From Ketobacter sp963922875 (lineage in GTDB: Bacteria > Pseudomonadota > Gammaproteobacteria > Pseudomonadales > Ketobacteraceae): 64,000 nt of DNA. The stretch is taken from the NCBI GenBank assembly GCA_963922875.1, contig CAWUJH010000002.1, forward strand, positions 597,030 through 661,029, in the 5' to 3' direction. The notes beneath the pieces are model-generated. The model had not been told where the DNA came from and made no database searches. It worked only from the letters and a program-made list of their open reading frames with translations. Shown one piece after another: positions 27,005-36,890 of this stretch (position 1 is the stretch's first letter; each line of letters begins with the position of its first letter). The translations under genes and the position numbers were made by a program.

Positions 27005-28126
27005 ATGTCAAAATTCAAGTCGATAGGTTTATCTCTTTTGCTGTTGATCGTCATTGTTGGCGTGGTCGGTACTATCAAATTTGGCCAGTTTAAAACGTTA
27101 GGCGAGTCAGGTGCTATGTTTTTACCTCCGCCAGAAGCGGTTAATGCAACGGTCGCCGAGTATCAATATTGGCCCAATACGTTTGTCGAAATGGGTACCG
27201 TGGAAGCTGAGCAAGGTATTAATGTCGTGGCAGAAGTGCCAGGTAAAATATTGAAAATACTCGTCGAATCAGGTCACTATGTGCGTGCTGGTGATATTCT
27301 GCTGGAACAAGAATCAAATAATGAAGAAGCTCAACTGCGTGCAGCTCAAGCACGTCTAAGATTAGCCAAGACCAATTACGAGCGTGTGTTGGCGCTATTG
27401 AAGAAAAATTCGGTATCCAAAAGTGAAGTAGACTCAGCGTTGCAACAAGTGGATTCGGTACAAGGTGATGTAGATGATCTCAAAGCCACTTTAGCGAAGA
27501 AAGTGGTTCGAGCCCCTTTTGCTGGTCACTTGGGCATATTGCAGGTCGATCCAGGGCAAGTGATTCAGCCAGGAGAGGTCATTGTATCATTACAAGCCGT
27601 AGACCGGGTGAAAGTTAATTTTCCAATGCCACAGGAATGGTTTCCTCAGGTTAAGCCAGGAATGCCTGTCCGTTTGCAGCGAGATAATCAGCAAGGTCAG
27701 CCGATGGTGGGCAAAGTGTCTGCATTAGCGGCAGAGATCAGTTTAACCACGCGTAATGCGATGGTGGAAGCTATGGTTGATAATCCTGATAAGACCCTGA
27801 TTCCAGGCATGGCTGTTGAAGCTCAGGTGGAGCTAGGCAAACCCAGTAGAGTGTTGGCTATTCCCAGTACTGCTATTATTTATGCACCCTTTGGCGATAC
27901 TGTGTTCGTTGTGGATAAAGATGAGAACGACCAGTTGGTGGCTAAACAGCAATTTGTGCAATTGGGCCGTACACGTGGCGATTTTACTGAGGTTACAAGT
28001 GGATTAGAGGAGGGGGCGCAAGTCATCAGTACAGGGGCATTCAAGCTGTTCAGTGGCCAGAGTATTGTGATCAGTGATATCGATCCACCGGATTTTCAAT
28101 TACAACCAACACCTACTGATAGCTAA
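27005..28126 (+). CDS. RND efflux periplasmic adaptor (membrane fusion protein)
   Basis: A 373-residue adaptor with an N-terminal membrane anchor (about residues 7-25). It has a split lipoyl domain (VVAEVPGKILKILVESGHYVRAGDILLEQE, then VVRAPFAGHLGILQVDPGQVIQPGE), an alpha-hairpin between them (about 105-165), a beta-barrel, and a membrane-proximal domain ending VISTGAFKLFSGQ. It pairs with the RND pump gene 23 bases downstream. Sequence resembles the MexH/VexC-type HAE1 adaptors. No outer-membrane channel gene is nearby, so TolC or another general channel is probably used. I see no regulator gene next to it. Confidence 0.92.
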   Translation: MSKFKSIGLSLLLLIVIVGVVGTIKFGQFKTLGESGAMFLPPPEAVNATVAEYQYWPNTFVEMGTVEAEQGINVVAEVPGKILKILVESGHYVRAGDILLEQESNNEEAQLRAAQARLRLAKTNYERVLALLKKNSVSKSEVDSALQQVDSVQGDVDDLKATLAKKVVRAPFAGHLGILQVDPGQVIQPGEVIVSLQAVDRVKVNFPMPQEWFPQVKPGMPVRLQRDNQQGQPMVGKVSALAAEISLTTRNAMVEAMVDNPDKTLIPGMAVEAQVELGKPSRVLAIPSTAIIYAPFGDTVFVVDKDENDQLVAKQQFVQLGRTRGDFTEVTSGLEEGAQVISTGAFKLFSGQSIVISDIDPPDFQLQPTPTDS

Positions 28127-28149
28127 GTTACGGCACCGCGAGACCCTTT

Positions 28150-31100
28150 ATGAAATTTACTGATCTGTTTATACAGCGTCCGGTCATTGCCATTGTTGTG
28201 AGTCTGCTGATTTTAATTTCTGGGATTCAGGCAGGAAGTTCGTTGTCGGTTCGTCAGTATCCCCGTAGTGATGTGGCTAAAATCACTATTACTACCATTT
28301 ATGTTGGAGCAAGTTCAGAATTGATCCGGGGGTTTGTTACGACTCCAATTGAGCGAGCAATTTCGTCGGTGAGTGGAGTCGATTATGTCGCGTCAGAAAG
28401 TACTACCGGTATGTCCACCGTGCGAGCTCAATTGCAATTAAACTACGACCCATTAAAAGCCATGACGGAAATTACCGCCAAGGTGAATGAGGTGCGTGGA
28501 GATTTGCCTGCCGAAGCAGAAATTCCCGCCATTGCCATCGAATCGGCAGACAGCCAGTTTGCAGCGGCCTATCTCAGTTTTAGCTCGAAGATTTTACAGC
28601 AAAATCAAATCACTGAATTTTTAACCCGCCTAGTGCAGCCGCGCTTGATTGCGATTGATGGAGTGCAGAAAGCAGAAGTCTTAGGCGGTCGTACATTTGC
28701 AATGCGCGTTTGGCTTAAATCAGAACGGATGGCAGCACTTAATATCAGCCCCACGCAGGTCTGGCAAGCCTTGGCGGCTAATAACGTCCAGGCTGCTTTA
28801 GGCCAGACGCGAGGTTCTTTTACCCAAGTTAATTTGCGAGCCAATACCGATTTGCGCACGGTTGAGGATTTTCGTAATTTGGTGATTGCTGATACCGCTG
28901 AAGGCACCATTCGACTCGAAGATGTCGCCGATGTGAATTTGGGTGCCGAAGACTACAACACCGAGGTCAGCTTTTCTGGTGAGACAGCGGTTTTTATGGG
29001 GGTTTGGGTGGCACCTAATTCTAACTCTTTGTCAGTGATGAAGGCAGTTAATAAAGAAATGAAAGCCATTCAAGCGGAATTGCCCGCCGGATTGAGTGGT
29101 GTTGTGGCTTATGACTCTACTAGCTATATCGATGCCGCCATCAAGGAAGTATTGAAAACCTTATCTGAAACTTTATTCATCATTATTGTGGTGATCTTTC
29201 TGTTTTTGGGTTTCAGTCGCTCGGTGTTTATTCCTGTGGTGGCCATACCCTTGTCATTAATTGGCGCTTTATTCGTGATGCAGATTTGCGGTTTCTCGCT
29301 TAACTTGCTGACCTTGTTGTCGATTGTGTTGAGCGTAGGCTTGGTGGTGGATGACGCGATTGTGATGGTTGAAAATATTGAACGCCATATTGAAAATGGG
29401 CTTAAACCCTTTGCCGCGGCCATTGTGGCTGCACGAGAGCTTATGGGGCCATTTCTGGCGATGACGGTGACCCTGGTTTCTGTTTATGTACCCATTGGTT
29501 TGCAGGGTGGGTTGACAGGGGCGCTGTTTCGGGAGTTCGCCATTACCCTGGCAGGAGCGGTGACCATTTCAGCGGTAGTGGCTATCACGTTGTCGCCCAT
29601 GTTGGGATCAAAGATGCTGAAACCTCACAAGCGTATTCGTGCACCTCTAGCTTCAGCGTTCGATTGGTTCCAAGGCTTTTACGAGCGAGCTCTGCATAAA
29701 ACCTTACGCAACCGCAGTGGTGTGTATTTATTTTGGGGCGGTATAGCGTTGTTGTGTTTACCGTTATATGTACTGTCACCGAAAGAGTTGGCTCCGGTGG
29801 AGGATCAAGGGGTTATTTTTGGCATTACAGAAACCCCGGCTAATTCCACCATGGACCAGGTGTCTTATTACGGTAAGTTAGTCAATCAGATTTTTATGGC
29901 TGTACCCGAGCGCGATTTTACTTTTCAGATCAGCTTTCCTTCGGGTGGTTTTGCCGGAATGGTGACGGTACCGTGGGAGGAGCGTGAGCGTACGGTTTTT
30001 GAGATCCTACCAGAGATTCAGCAGGCCTTGGCTAAAGTGCCTGGGGTGCGAATTCTGCCTATAACCCCGCCGCCGTTACCGGGTGGTGGCGACTTTCCCA
30101 TGGAAGTGGTGATTTCGTCTACAGATGAACCCAAAACTATTTATGAGTATGCGCTTAAATTACAGCAGGAGTTGAATACGACGGGGCAATTCCCGTTTAC
30201 CTTGCTCGATGTCAAAGTGGACCAACCGGAATATTCCTTGAATATCGATCGCAATAAAGTGGCTGATTTGGGTTTGGATTTGCAATCGGTCACACGCGAT
30301 TTAGGTGTTTTATTGGGTGGCGGCTATGTTAACCGCTTTAATATGGAAGGTCAGAGTTATAAAGTTATTCCCCAAGTGAAGCGTGTTGATCGCCTGACAC
30401 CAGACAGCTTGAAAAAACTCTACATCGGTGGGCATAACGGGCAATTGATTCGTCTTGATCAAATTGCATCTTTGCAGCATGTGACTGTGCCACGCACAAT
30501 TAACCGGATGCAGCAGTTGAATTCGGTGAAATTGAGTGGTGCTATCATTAAGCCGCTAGGCGAGAGCTTGGCCTTGGTGGAGGCGAAAGCCCATGAGATC
30601 TTACCGAAGGGGTACACCTTAGATTACACTGGGGAATCCCGTCAGTTGAAAAGGGAAGGTAATCAGTTTTTACCGGCGTTCAGTTTTGCTTTGTTGATGA
30701 TTTTCCTGGTGTTGGCAGCGCAGTACAATAGCTTTCGTGATCCCATTGTTATTTTGGCTGGATCCGTTCCGTTGGCGATGTTCGGGGCTTTGCTATTTAC
30801 TTTCTTCAAAATGCCCGCACCGGTACCTTATTTTACCGATGCCTTCAGCACGACCTTGAACATTTATTCCCAAGTAGGGTTGGTAACCTTAATGGGGTTG
30901 ATCGCCCGTAACGGTATTCTGGTGGTGGAGTTTGCCAATAAATTGCAGGAGCAAGGCATGGCCAAGCTGGAGGCAGTGGCTCAGGCATCGACCATTCGTT
31001 TACGACCGATATTGATGACCAGTATGGCCACCATCGCCGGTCACACGCCGTTGATTTTTGCTACCGGGCCGGGTGCTGAGGCACGCCAATCTATTGGTTT

Positions 31101-31230
31101 GGTATTGGTATGTGGCATGGCAATAGGCACCATTTTTACTTTGTTTGTGCTGCCTTCAATTTATGTATTGTTGGCCCGCCAACATCAAGCTCAACCTACC
31201 ATGGAAGCGCTCGATCTCGAAATGCTCTAG
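28150..31230 (+). CDS. RND multidrug efflux permease (HAE1 family)
   Basis: A 1026-residue inner-membrane pump with 12 membrane spans and two large periplasmic loops. Family signatures are the N-terminal FTDLFIQRPVIAIVVSLLI and the proton-relay aspartate pair in TM4 (VGLVVDDAIVMVENIERH), with a further Lys in the TM10 region expected. Domain boundaries include the porter loops at about 35-335 and 560-850, and C-terminal RNGILVVEFANKLQEQG. The TM4 DD pair is a feature of HAE1 drug pumps; CusA-type metal pumps lack it. Substrates are unknown. It is co-transcribed with its adaptor. Confidence 0.93.
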   Translation: MKFTDLFIQRPVIAIVVSLLILISGIQAGSSLSVRQYPRSDVAKITITTIYVGASSELIRGFVTTPIERAISSVSGVDYVASESTTGMSTVRAQLQLNYDPLKAMTEITAKVNEVRGDLPAEAEIPAIAIESADSQFAAAYLSFSSKILQQNQITEFLTRLVQPRLIAIDGVQKAEVLGGRTFAMRVWLKSERMAALNISPTQVWQALAANNVQAALGQTRGSFTQVNLRANTDLRTVEDFRNLVIADTAEGTIRLEDVADVNLGAEDYNTEVSFSGETAVFMGVWVAPNSNSLSVMKAVNKEMKAIQAELPAGLSGVVAYDSTSYIDAAIKEVLKTLSETLFIIIVVIFLFLGFSRSVFIPVVAIPLSLIGALFVMQICGFSLNLLTLLSIVLSVGLVVDDAIVMVENIERHIENGLKPFAAAIVAARELMGPFLAMTVTLVSVYVPIGLQGGLTGALFREFAITLAGAVTISAVVAITLSPMLGSKMLKPHKRIRAPLASAFDWFQGFYERALHKTLRNRSGVYLFWGGIALLCLPLYVLSPKELAPVEDQGVIFGITETPANSTMDQVSYYGKLVNQIFMAVPERDFTFQISFPSGGFAGMVTVPWEERERTVFEILPEIQQALAKVPGVRILPITPPPLPGGGDFPMEVVISSTDEPKTIYEYALKLQQELNTTGQFPFTLLDVKVDQPEYSLNIDRNKVADLGLDLQSVTRDLGVLLGGGYVNRFNMEGQSYKVIPQVKRVDRLTPDSLKKLYIGGHNGQLIRLDQIASLQHVTVPRTINRMQQLNSVKLSGAIIKPLGESLALVEAKAHEILPKGYTLDYTGESRQLKREGNQFLPAFSFALLMIFLVLAAQYNSFRDPIVILAGSVPLAMFGALLFTFFKMPAPVPYFTDAFSTTLNIYSQVGLVTLMGLIARNGILVVEFANKLQEQGMAKLEAVAQASTIRLRPILMTSMATIAGHTPLIFATGPGAEARQSIGLVLVCGMAIGTIFTLFVLPSIYVLLARQHQAQPTMEALDLEML

Positions 31231-31612
31231 GAGAAAATAAAGTACACGATCACTTGTTAGAGATTATAAAGACTTTTAACTCGCTTAGAGGTACGCGAGG
31301 CGTTGACGTTCACACGTAGAGCTTTGGGCTCTACGTGTGAAATAATCATTGGATATATACTGAATGAGCTTCGGTATTCCAAGGAGAGTTCGTAGAAGTA
31401 TTTTGGTAATTAAACACTCCATAATTACAACGCCGAATTCCTCGACAATTTGCACAATGCACTTGCTGGGTCACTTTGACAAAACCGGCTTACTGAACTA
31501 ATCATATTAATACTATCAAGGATTGAAATCTGCCCACGAATCGCAGTTACGCGGGCAACTCATTGCTAGCTTTCCATCATTACAACAATAAGAGAGCATC
31601 CACGGAGGGGCC
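31231..31612. other. Intergenic region between efflux and nor operons
   Basis: No gene of credible size is seen. A hairpin at 31309-31341 probably closes the RND operon. I looked for FNR- or NsrR-type sites upstream of the nor operon and found none as clear as those before nnrS. A GGAGGGG Shine-Dalgarno precedes the start at 31613. Confidence 0.45.
31309..31341 (+). terminator. Hairpin after the RND operon
   Basis: TTCACACGTAGAGC (31309-31322) pairs perfectly with 31328-31341 around the five-base loop TTTGG. It follows the permease stop by about 80 bases. The stem is long and fully paired, but what follows (AATAATCATT) is A/T-rich without a true T-run, so factor-independent termination is likely but not certain. 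Confidence 0.6.
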
Positions 31613-31738
31613 ATGTCATCAGCCAAATATTACACACCGTTTCGATTGTTCAGTTTCTTCATCCTGTTGTTAATGGCCGGCGCCATTTTGTACGCGCTGG
31701 GTATTTCCATTCACTACTGGGCCGGCATAGGCGTTTGA
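31613..31738 (+). CDS. Single-span membrane protein, first gene of the nor operon
   Basis: A 41-residue open frame from ATG at 31613 with an excellent ribosome-binding site (GGAGGGG, spaced two bases). It starts MSSAKYYTPFRLFSFFILLLM and continues with a membrane span (about residues 13-31). It ends 13 bases before norC. It is read in the same direction, spaced as an operon member, and has the composition of a small accessory subunit of a membrane oxidoreductase. I do not recognise a named family. A role in assembly or stability of nitric oxide reductase is inference. Confidence 0.65.
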   Translation: MSSAKYYTPFRLFSFFILLLMAGAILYALGISIHYWAGIGV

Positions 31739-31751
31739 ACAGGAAATTCAA

Positions 31752-32588
31752 ATGAATAATCGGCAAGCACGGAAATTCGCCATCGGTTCAACCGTAGTGG
31801 CTTCATTGGTGTTTCTCGGTCTGACCATCGACAGTCATCGCCAGTTTCCCAAACTCACCAATGCAGAGAAAATCACTCCCCCCGTATCAGCCGGCAAGGA
31901 TGTCTGGCACAAATATAATTGCATCAATTGCCATACGTTGTTTGGCGAAGGCGCTTACTACGCTCCTGATCTCACCAAGATTACCCAGCATCGAGGCGAC
32001 GCCTATTTGAAGGCGTACATGAAAGACCCATCAAAATTTTATGATGAGCAAAAACATCGCCGATTAATGCCTACCCAGAACCTCTCAGATCAGGAAATCT
32101 CGGATCTGATTGCATTTCTGGATTGGGTCAGCAAAGTGGACAATCAAGGCTGGCCACCACGCCCGATCATGGTGACCGGTGGCATTGCGTCATCCGCCGT
32201 CGCCGCAACCGATGACCAACCTGTTTTGGGTACCACACCCGTTGATGAAAATGACGATGATCGCGCCAAGGGTGCAAACCTGTTCCGCACAGCGGCACCT
32301 TCCTGCGCAGCCTGCCATTCCCTCCAACCGGGAGTCACCATGGCTGGCCCCAGTCTGGCCGGTATTGGTGCAAACGCAGAAAAAGTCATTGCCGATGCTG
32401 ACTACAAAGGCGAAGCCAAAGATGCGGCGAGCTACATTCGTGAATCCATTACTCACCCCAGCGCCTATGTTGTGCCTGGCGGCATGTTCTCTGCTAACGG
32501 CACCTCTTTTATGCCCGAAGGGTATGCGTCCAGCCTGACTGACGAACAGCTGCAACAAATCACGGCTTATTTGCTGTCGCTAAAATAA
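31752..32588 (+). CDS. norC: NorC-type cytochrome c subunit with a second cytochrome c domain
   Basis: A 278-residue protein. Residues 1-135 match NorC: one membrane anchor (about 9-27), haem motif C57-I-N-C60-H61 in CINCHTLFGEGAYYAPDLT, and a candidate axial Met in LMPTQNLS. Unlike the usual single-haem NorC of about 150 residues, it continues through a flexible linker (about 140-170) into a second cytochrome c domain with haem motif C185-A-A-C188-H189 and candidate axial Met in SFMPEGYAS. The subunit would thus carry two c haems. It is followed by norB in operon spacing. The second domain may replace a soluble electron donor. Confidence 0.88.
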   Translation: MNNRQARKFAIGSTVVASLVFLGLTIDSHRQFPKLTNAEKITPPVSAGKDVWHKYNCINCHTLFGEGAYYAPDLTKITQHRGDAYLKAYMKDPSKFYDEQKHRRLMPTQNLSDQEISDLIAFLDWVSKVDNQGWPPRPIMVTGGIASSAVAATDDQPVLGTTPVDENDDDRAKGANLFRTAAPSCAACHSLQPGVTMAGPSLAGIGANAEKVIADADYKGEAKDAASYIRESITHPSAYVVPGGMFSANGTSFMPEGYASSLTDEQLQQITAYLLSLK

Positions 32589-32613
32589 CAGAATTTTTTC
32601 AGGGAGAGAAATC

Positions 32614-33996
32614 ATGCGGTACAAGTCTCAAAGCGTCGCATACTGGTACTTTGCAGTGGCGGTGGTGCTGTTCGGATTGCAGCTGGTATTTGGTTTGTTG
32701 TCGGCAGCCAAATATCTGGGTCCTGATCCGCTGCTCTATATACTACCGTTTGACGTGACCAAAATGATTCATACAAATTTACTGATTGTGTGGGTCATCA
32801 CTGGTTTTATGGGTGCCACCTACTGGATGATTCCCGACGAATCGCGCACCGAAATTTACAGTGTCAAGCTGGCCTACGTGCAGTTGATACTGTGGGTGTT
32901 GATGGGAGTCTCTGCTGTGATTGGTTATCTTTTTCGCTTTGGCACCGGCAATAAATTGCTGGAACAACCGTTGCCCCACAAATTAGTGATCGTGATTTGC
33001 ATGCTGATTTTTCTGTACAACATTGGCATGACGATTAAAAAATCGGGACGTTTCACAACCACGGAAGGCGTGCTCTGCATTGGCCTGGCGCTGACAGCCG
33101 TTTTGTTTCTGCCAGCATTACTGCATTACTCCAATTATACCGTGTCCATTTTCTATCGCTGGTGGACCATTCATCTGTGGGTAGAAGGCGTGTGGATGAT
33201 GATCATGGGCGGCTTTCTGGCATACCTGCTGATCCGCCTCTCGGGCGCCGATCGTGAAGCGATGGAAAAATGGCTGTATGTCATCGTGGGATTGGTATTT
33301 ATCGCAGGCATTTTGGGCACGGCGCATCACTATTACTGGGTCGGTGTGCCCAGTTACTGGCTGCCCATTGGTGGCATTTTCAGTGCTTTGGAACCGGCTG
33401 CACTCCTGGGCATGGCTGTTTACGCGTACTTTGCCATGCGCCGCGCAGGATTTTCACATCCCAATACGCTAGCCCTGCACTGGACCATTGGCAGTGCGCT
33501 GTTTGCCATGTTCGGAGCAGGATTACTTGGGCTTGCGCACACTTGGCCCAGCGTCAACAAATGGACACACGGCACGCTGGTCACTGCGATGCACGGTCAC
33601 GCGGCGTTCTATGGTGCCTACGCCATGATCGTGATCGCCATGATCAACTATGCACTGCCATCGCTGACACCGGGGCGCCCAGAAAAAGGCACTAACCTGG
33701 GCATGATCTCGTTCTGGATGCAATTGGCGGGCATGTTTGGCATGACTCTGTCGTTTGGCACAGCAGGGCTTGGTCAAGTCTATCTGGAACGCATCATGGG
33801 CATGGGCTATCTGGACGCACAACTGAAGATCCAGGTGCATTTTCTGATGCTGGTAACCACCGCCTCGCTGTTCACCATTGGAGTCGGTTTGTTTATCTAT
33901 GATTTCTTCCGCTTTCGCCCACACTTTGAACCGGTTTCCGAGTCGCTTGATCAGGATGCGCAGCGACCTGTAACTTCTGGAGCGGTTCCGAGATGA
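32614..33996 (+). CDS. norB: Nitric oxide reductase catalytic subunit NorB
   Basis: A 460-residue haem-copper-oxidase superfamily protein with 12 membrane spans. Metal ligands are visible: H53 (IHTNLLI) and H329 for the low-spin haem, H187 (TIHLWVE), H238 and H239 (TAHHYYW) for FeB, and H327 for haem b3 (MHGHAAFYG). The NorB-specific glutamates include E191 next to H187 and a Glu in FSALEP, in place of the Tyr used by oxidases. Length is normal for cNOR. It reduces two NO to N2O using electrons from NorC. The stop overlaps the norQ start by four bases (ATGA). Confidence 0.95.
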   Translation: MRYKSQSVAYWYFAVAVVLFGLQLVFGLLSAAKYLGPDPLLYILPFDVTKMIHTNLLIVWVITGFMGATYWMIPDESRTEIYSVKLAYVQLILWVLMGVSAVIGYLFRFGTGNKLLEQPLPHKLVIVICMLIFLYNIGMTIKKSGRFTTTEGVLCIGLALTAVLFLPALLHYSNYTVSIFYRWWTIHLWVEGVWMMIMGGFLAYLLIRLSGADREAMEKWLYVIVGLVFIAGILGTAHHYYWVGVPSYWLPIGGIFSALEPAALLGMAVYAYFAMRRAGFSHPNTLALHWTIGSALFAMFGAGLLGLAHTWPSVNKWTHGTLVTAMHGHAAFYGAYAMIVIAMINYALPSLTPGRPEKGTNLGMISFWMQLAGMFGMTLSFGTAGLGQVYLERIMGMGYLDAQLKIQVHFLMLVTTASLFTIGVGLFIYDFFRFRPHFEPVSESLDQDAQRPVTSGAVPR

Positions 33997-34805
33997 CGGA
34001 TACCATCCTGCGACAACTGCACCGCAGTGGCGATGAACCTTTTTATCTTCCCACCGGCAATGAAGTGGAGGTATTTGAACAGTGTCATCTCAATCAGCTG
34101 GCGTTGATGCTGAAAGGTCCCACCGGCTGCGGTAAAACGCGGCTAGTGGAATATATGGCCTGGCGACTCAAGCGGCCACTGATCACGATTCCCTGTCATG
34201 ACGATCTGGCCGCCAGCGATCTGATTGGGCGCTATCTGATTCGTCATGACGGCACCGCATGGCAGGACGGCCCACTGACGCGCGCGGTGCGGGAAGGCGC
34301 TATCTGTTATCTGGATGAAGTGGTAGAAGCGCGGCAGGACACAGTAGTGGTGCTGCACGCGCTGACAGATCACCGCCGAATACTGCCCATCGACAAGACC
34401 GGCGAAACAGTTGCTGCCGCTCCCGGTTTTCAATTGGTGGTTTCTTACAATCCTGGTTATCAGCGCATGCTGAAAGACCTCAAACCCAGCACCCGGCAAC
34501 GCTTTGTGGCGCTGGATCTGACGTTTCCTCCCGAGCAGCAGGAGGTTCGCATCGTGCAGCAGGAAAGTGATGTGGATCACGCTGTCGCGCAGGGTCTGGT
34601 GTCACTTGCGGATCGTATTCGTGCGCTGCGTGATCGTGGGCTGGCGGAAGTTCCCAGCACCCGTTTGTTGATTGCTACTGCCCGCCTGATCCGTTCCGGT
34701 ATTTCCACCACCGATGCCTGTCGCCACGCGCTGATTGCTCCGCTATCGGATGACGAATCGCTGGTAGCGGCCATGCAGGATCTGGTGGATATGACTTTTG
34801 TATGA
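33993..34805 (+). CDS. norQ: NorQ/CbbQ-type AAA+ ATPase
   Basis: A 270-residue MoxR-class AAA+ protein. Walker A is GPTGCGKT (residues 42-49), Walker B is the AICYLDEVVEA region, and sensor/arginine motifs follow (KPSTRQRFVALDL). NorQ and NorD are needed to activate NorCB, probably by inserting the non-haem iron. It overlaps norB by four bases and is 16 bases before norD. Confidence 0.92.
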   Translation: MTDTILRQLHRSGDEPFYLPTGNEVEVFEQCHLNQLALMLKGPTGCGKTRLVEYMAWRLKRPLITIPCHDDLAASDLIGRYLIRHDGTAWQDGPLTRAVREGAICYLDEVVEARQDTVVVLHALTDHRRILPIDKTGETVAAAPGFQLVVSYNPGYQRMLKDLKPSTRQRFVALDLTFPPEQQEVRIVQQESDVDHAVAQGLVSLADRIRALRDRGLAEVPSTRLLIATARLIRSGISTTDACRHALIAPLSDDESLVAAMQDLVDMTFV

Positions 34806-34821
34806 GCGCGGCTGAAACCGC

Positions 34822-36870
34822 ATGGCCGAACCCGAAGAACTGATCAGTGACGCAGCCCGTCATACCACCGAATTTGTCCAATCCTTGTGGCGTCGTCACC
34901 ATCCTCACAAAGCGGACACCCGGCTTTATCTGAACGAAGTCGCGCCCCGTCTCGGGCTGTTGCTGCAAGCCGCGTTCAATCGGAATTTCCTCATTCGCAC
35001 CGCAAAACCGCCCGCTCAGGCAACGCTGCTGGCTATTCTCTTCAAGCGTCATCCGACACCCCGACGTACACAACCTGTCGCAGCAACCGACGGACAGATG
35101 CTGTGGCTACCGCCTGTCGCGCCTTTTGACACTCCACATGACGCTATAGGTTGGTATCGCACGCTTGCGTTGCAACAGGCCATGCGAGCGCAGCGGGGCA
35201 GTGCACATATTTCCCTGATCAAGCTGACACCGTTGCAGCGTGCACTGTATCTGCTGCTGGAGGCGCAGGCCAGCGACGTACATCTTTGCAAAACGTTTCC
35301 AGGGAGCTTCGAATCCCTGCTGCGTTTGCGCAGACAGAGCCTGCAACAGCGGCCCCCGCTGTCACAGTTTCAAGGGACTCGTCATGTGCTGGAGCAAGGC
35401 GTTCGCACCTTGCTGGCCTGCGCACCGGACAAGGCTGCAGAACACCTTCCTTTCACACAATCGCCACAGGATTCGCTGCAAAAACTTTCAGCGATTCTGA
35501 AGCGTTGGGGGCTCAGTGATGCAGATCCGTCCCATCGGAAAGCCGGATTTTTCCCCCTGTTACAGGATCACTGGACCGGCGAACTGATCAATCATCCGGA
35601 ACATGAAACGTCACCATTACGGGATGAAGGGCAGAACAGCGACGAACCCGAGCAGTGGAATCAAAGCCGGAGCGCACAGTTACCCCGTGCTCCCGATATT
35701 CGGCCAGCCACTGAAAAAGAAGACGAAGACGAAAAAGAATCCGCACCATGGATGATTCAACTGGACGAACCTCATCGCACTGCAGAAGATCCCATGGGCT
35801 TACAACGCCCCAGCGATCGCGATGAAGACACTGCCGCAGAGGATTATGCGGACATGGTGTCAGAACTGGATCAGGCCAGACTGGTGCGAACACCCCAACG
35901 GGCAAAAGAATTTTTACTGTCTGATACGCCTACAGCCAGCCCAGCATTACCGAAGTCCGTCTCCCTTCAGAGCGACAACGAAGGCATTAACTACCCGGAA
36001 TGGGATTACCGAACGCAGTGCTATCGTGATCCCGGCGCTCGACTATTCACGCTACCTACCGCACCAGGCTCGGAGCAATGGGTCAATGACACGTTGCAAA
36101 AACATCAGCTGCAGATTCGGGAAATCCGCCGTCATTTTGAATTGCTGCAAGCCCGTCGATTATGGCAGCGCCGTCAATGGGATGGTGATGATGTCGACCT
36201 GGATGCATACACCGATGCGCTGGCAGATTTTCGCGCAGGCCAGCCGATGTCGCAGCGGCTGTATCAAAGCCGTCGCGCCGTATACAGGGATCTGGCCATC
36301 TGCCTGTTAATCGATGTGAGCGGCTCTACCGATGGCTGGGTGGCTCAGAATCGCCGCGTCATTGATGTCGCGCGCGAGGCCCTGTTGCTGGTCTGCATCG
36401 CACTGGATAGTCTGGGAGAACCCTGGATCGCACAGGCGTTTTCGGGTGAAGGCCCTCAGGCCGTGACCGTGCGTGAATTAAAATCCTTTGAAGAGCCATG
36501 GTCGGAGGAGGTTGCGCTCCGCATCAGCGCACTGGAGCCGGAACACTACACCCGCGCAGGTGCAGCCATTCGACATGCCAGTGCCAGCTTGATGCAACAG
36601 CCAGCGCAACATCGATTATTGCTGATGCTTTCCGATGGCAAACCAAACGACAAGGATGAATATGAAGGCCGCTATGGTGCAGAAGACATGCGACAAGCGG
36701 TTACTGAAGCACGGTTGCAAGGTATTCAGCCGTTCTGCCTGACCATTGATCGGCAAGCAGCTGATTATCTGCCCCAGATTTTTGGTGCGCACCACTACGC
36801 ATTGCTACAGCATCCCGACCGTTTACCTCGCGTGTTGCTGGACTGGATGAAACGGCTCATTGTTCAGTAG
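34822..36870 (+). CDS. norD: NorD, von Willebrand factor A domain activator
   Basis: A 682-residue protein. The N-terminal two thirds are helical and poorly conserved, with an acidic low-complexity stretch (about 300-350). The C-terminal VWA domain begins at about residue 490 with the MIDAS motif D498-V-S500-G-S502 (LLIDVSGST). Later MIDAS residues fit EHYTRAGAAIRHA and MLSDGKPND. VWA plus NorQ form the MoxR-VWA type of metallocentre-insertion machine. It is the last gene of the nor operon and convergent with nsrR. The start is ATG at 34822, preceded by GAGCGCGGC, a weak ribosome-binding region. Confidence 0.92.
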   Translation: MAEPEELISDAARHTTEFVQSLWRRHHPHKADTRLYLNEVAPRLGLLLQAAFNRNFLIRTAKPPAQATLLAILFKRHPTPRRTQPVAATDGQMLWLPPVAPFDTPHDAIGWYRTLALQQAMRAQRGSAHISLIKLTPLQRALYLLLEAQASDVHLCKTFPGSFESLLRLRRQSLQQRPPLSQFQGTRHVLEQGVRTLLACAPDKAAEHLPFTQSPQDSLQKLSAILKRWGLSDADPSHRKAGFFPLLQDHWTGELINHPEHETSPLRDEGQNSDEPEQWNQSRSAQLPRAPDIRPATEKEDEDEKESAPWMIQLDEPHRTAEDPMGLQRPSDRDEDTAAEDYADMVSELDQARLVRTPQRAKEFLLSDTPTASPALPKSVSLQSDNEGINYPEWDYRTQCYRDPGARLFTLPTAPGSEQWVNDTLQKHQLQIREIRRHFELLQARRLWQRRQWDGDDVDLDAYTDALADFRAGQPMSQRLYQSRRAVYRDLAICLLIDVSGSTDGWVAQNRRVIDVAREALLLVCIALDSLGEPWIAQAFSGEGPQAVTVRELKSFEEPWSEEVALRISALEPEHYTRAGAAIRHASASLMQQPAQHRLLLMLSDGKPNDKDEYEGRYGAEDMRQAVTEARLQGIQPFCLTIDRQAADYLPQIFGAHHYALLQHPDRLPRVLLDWMKRLIVQ

Positions 36871-36890
36871 TGGATGTAAAGCGGTGACTT

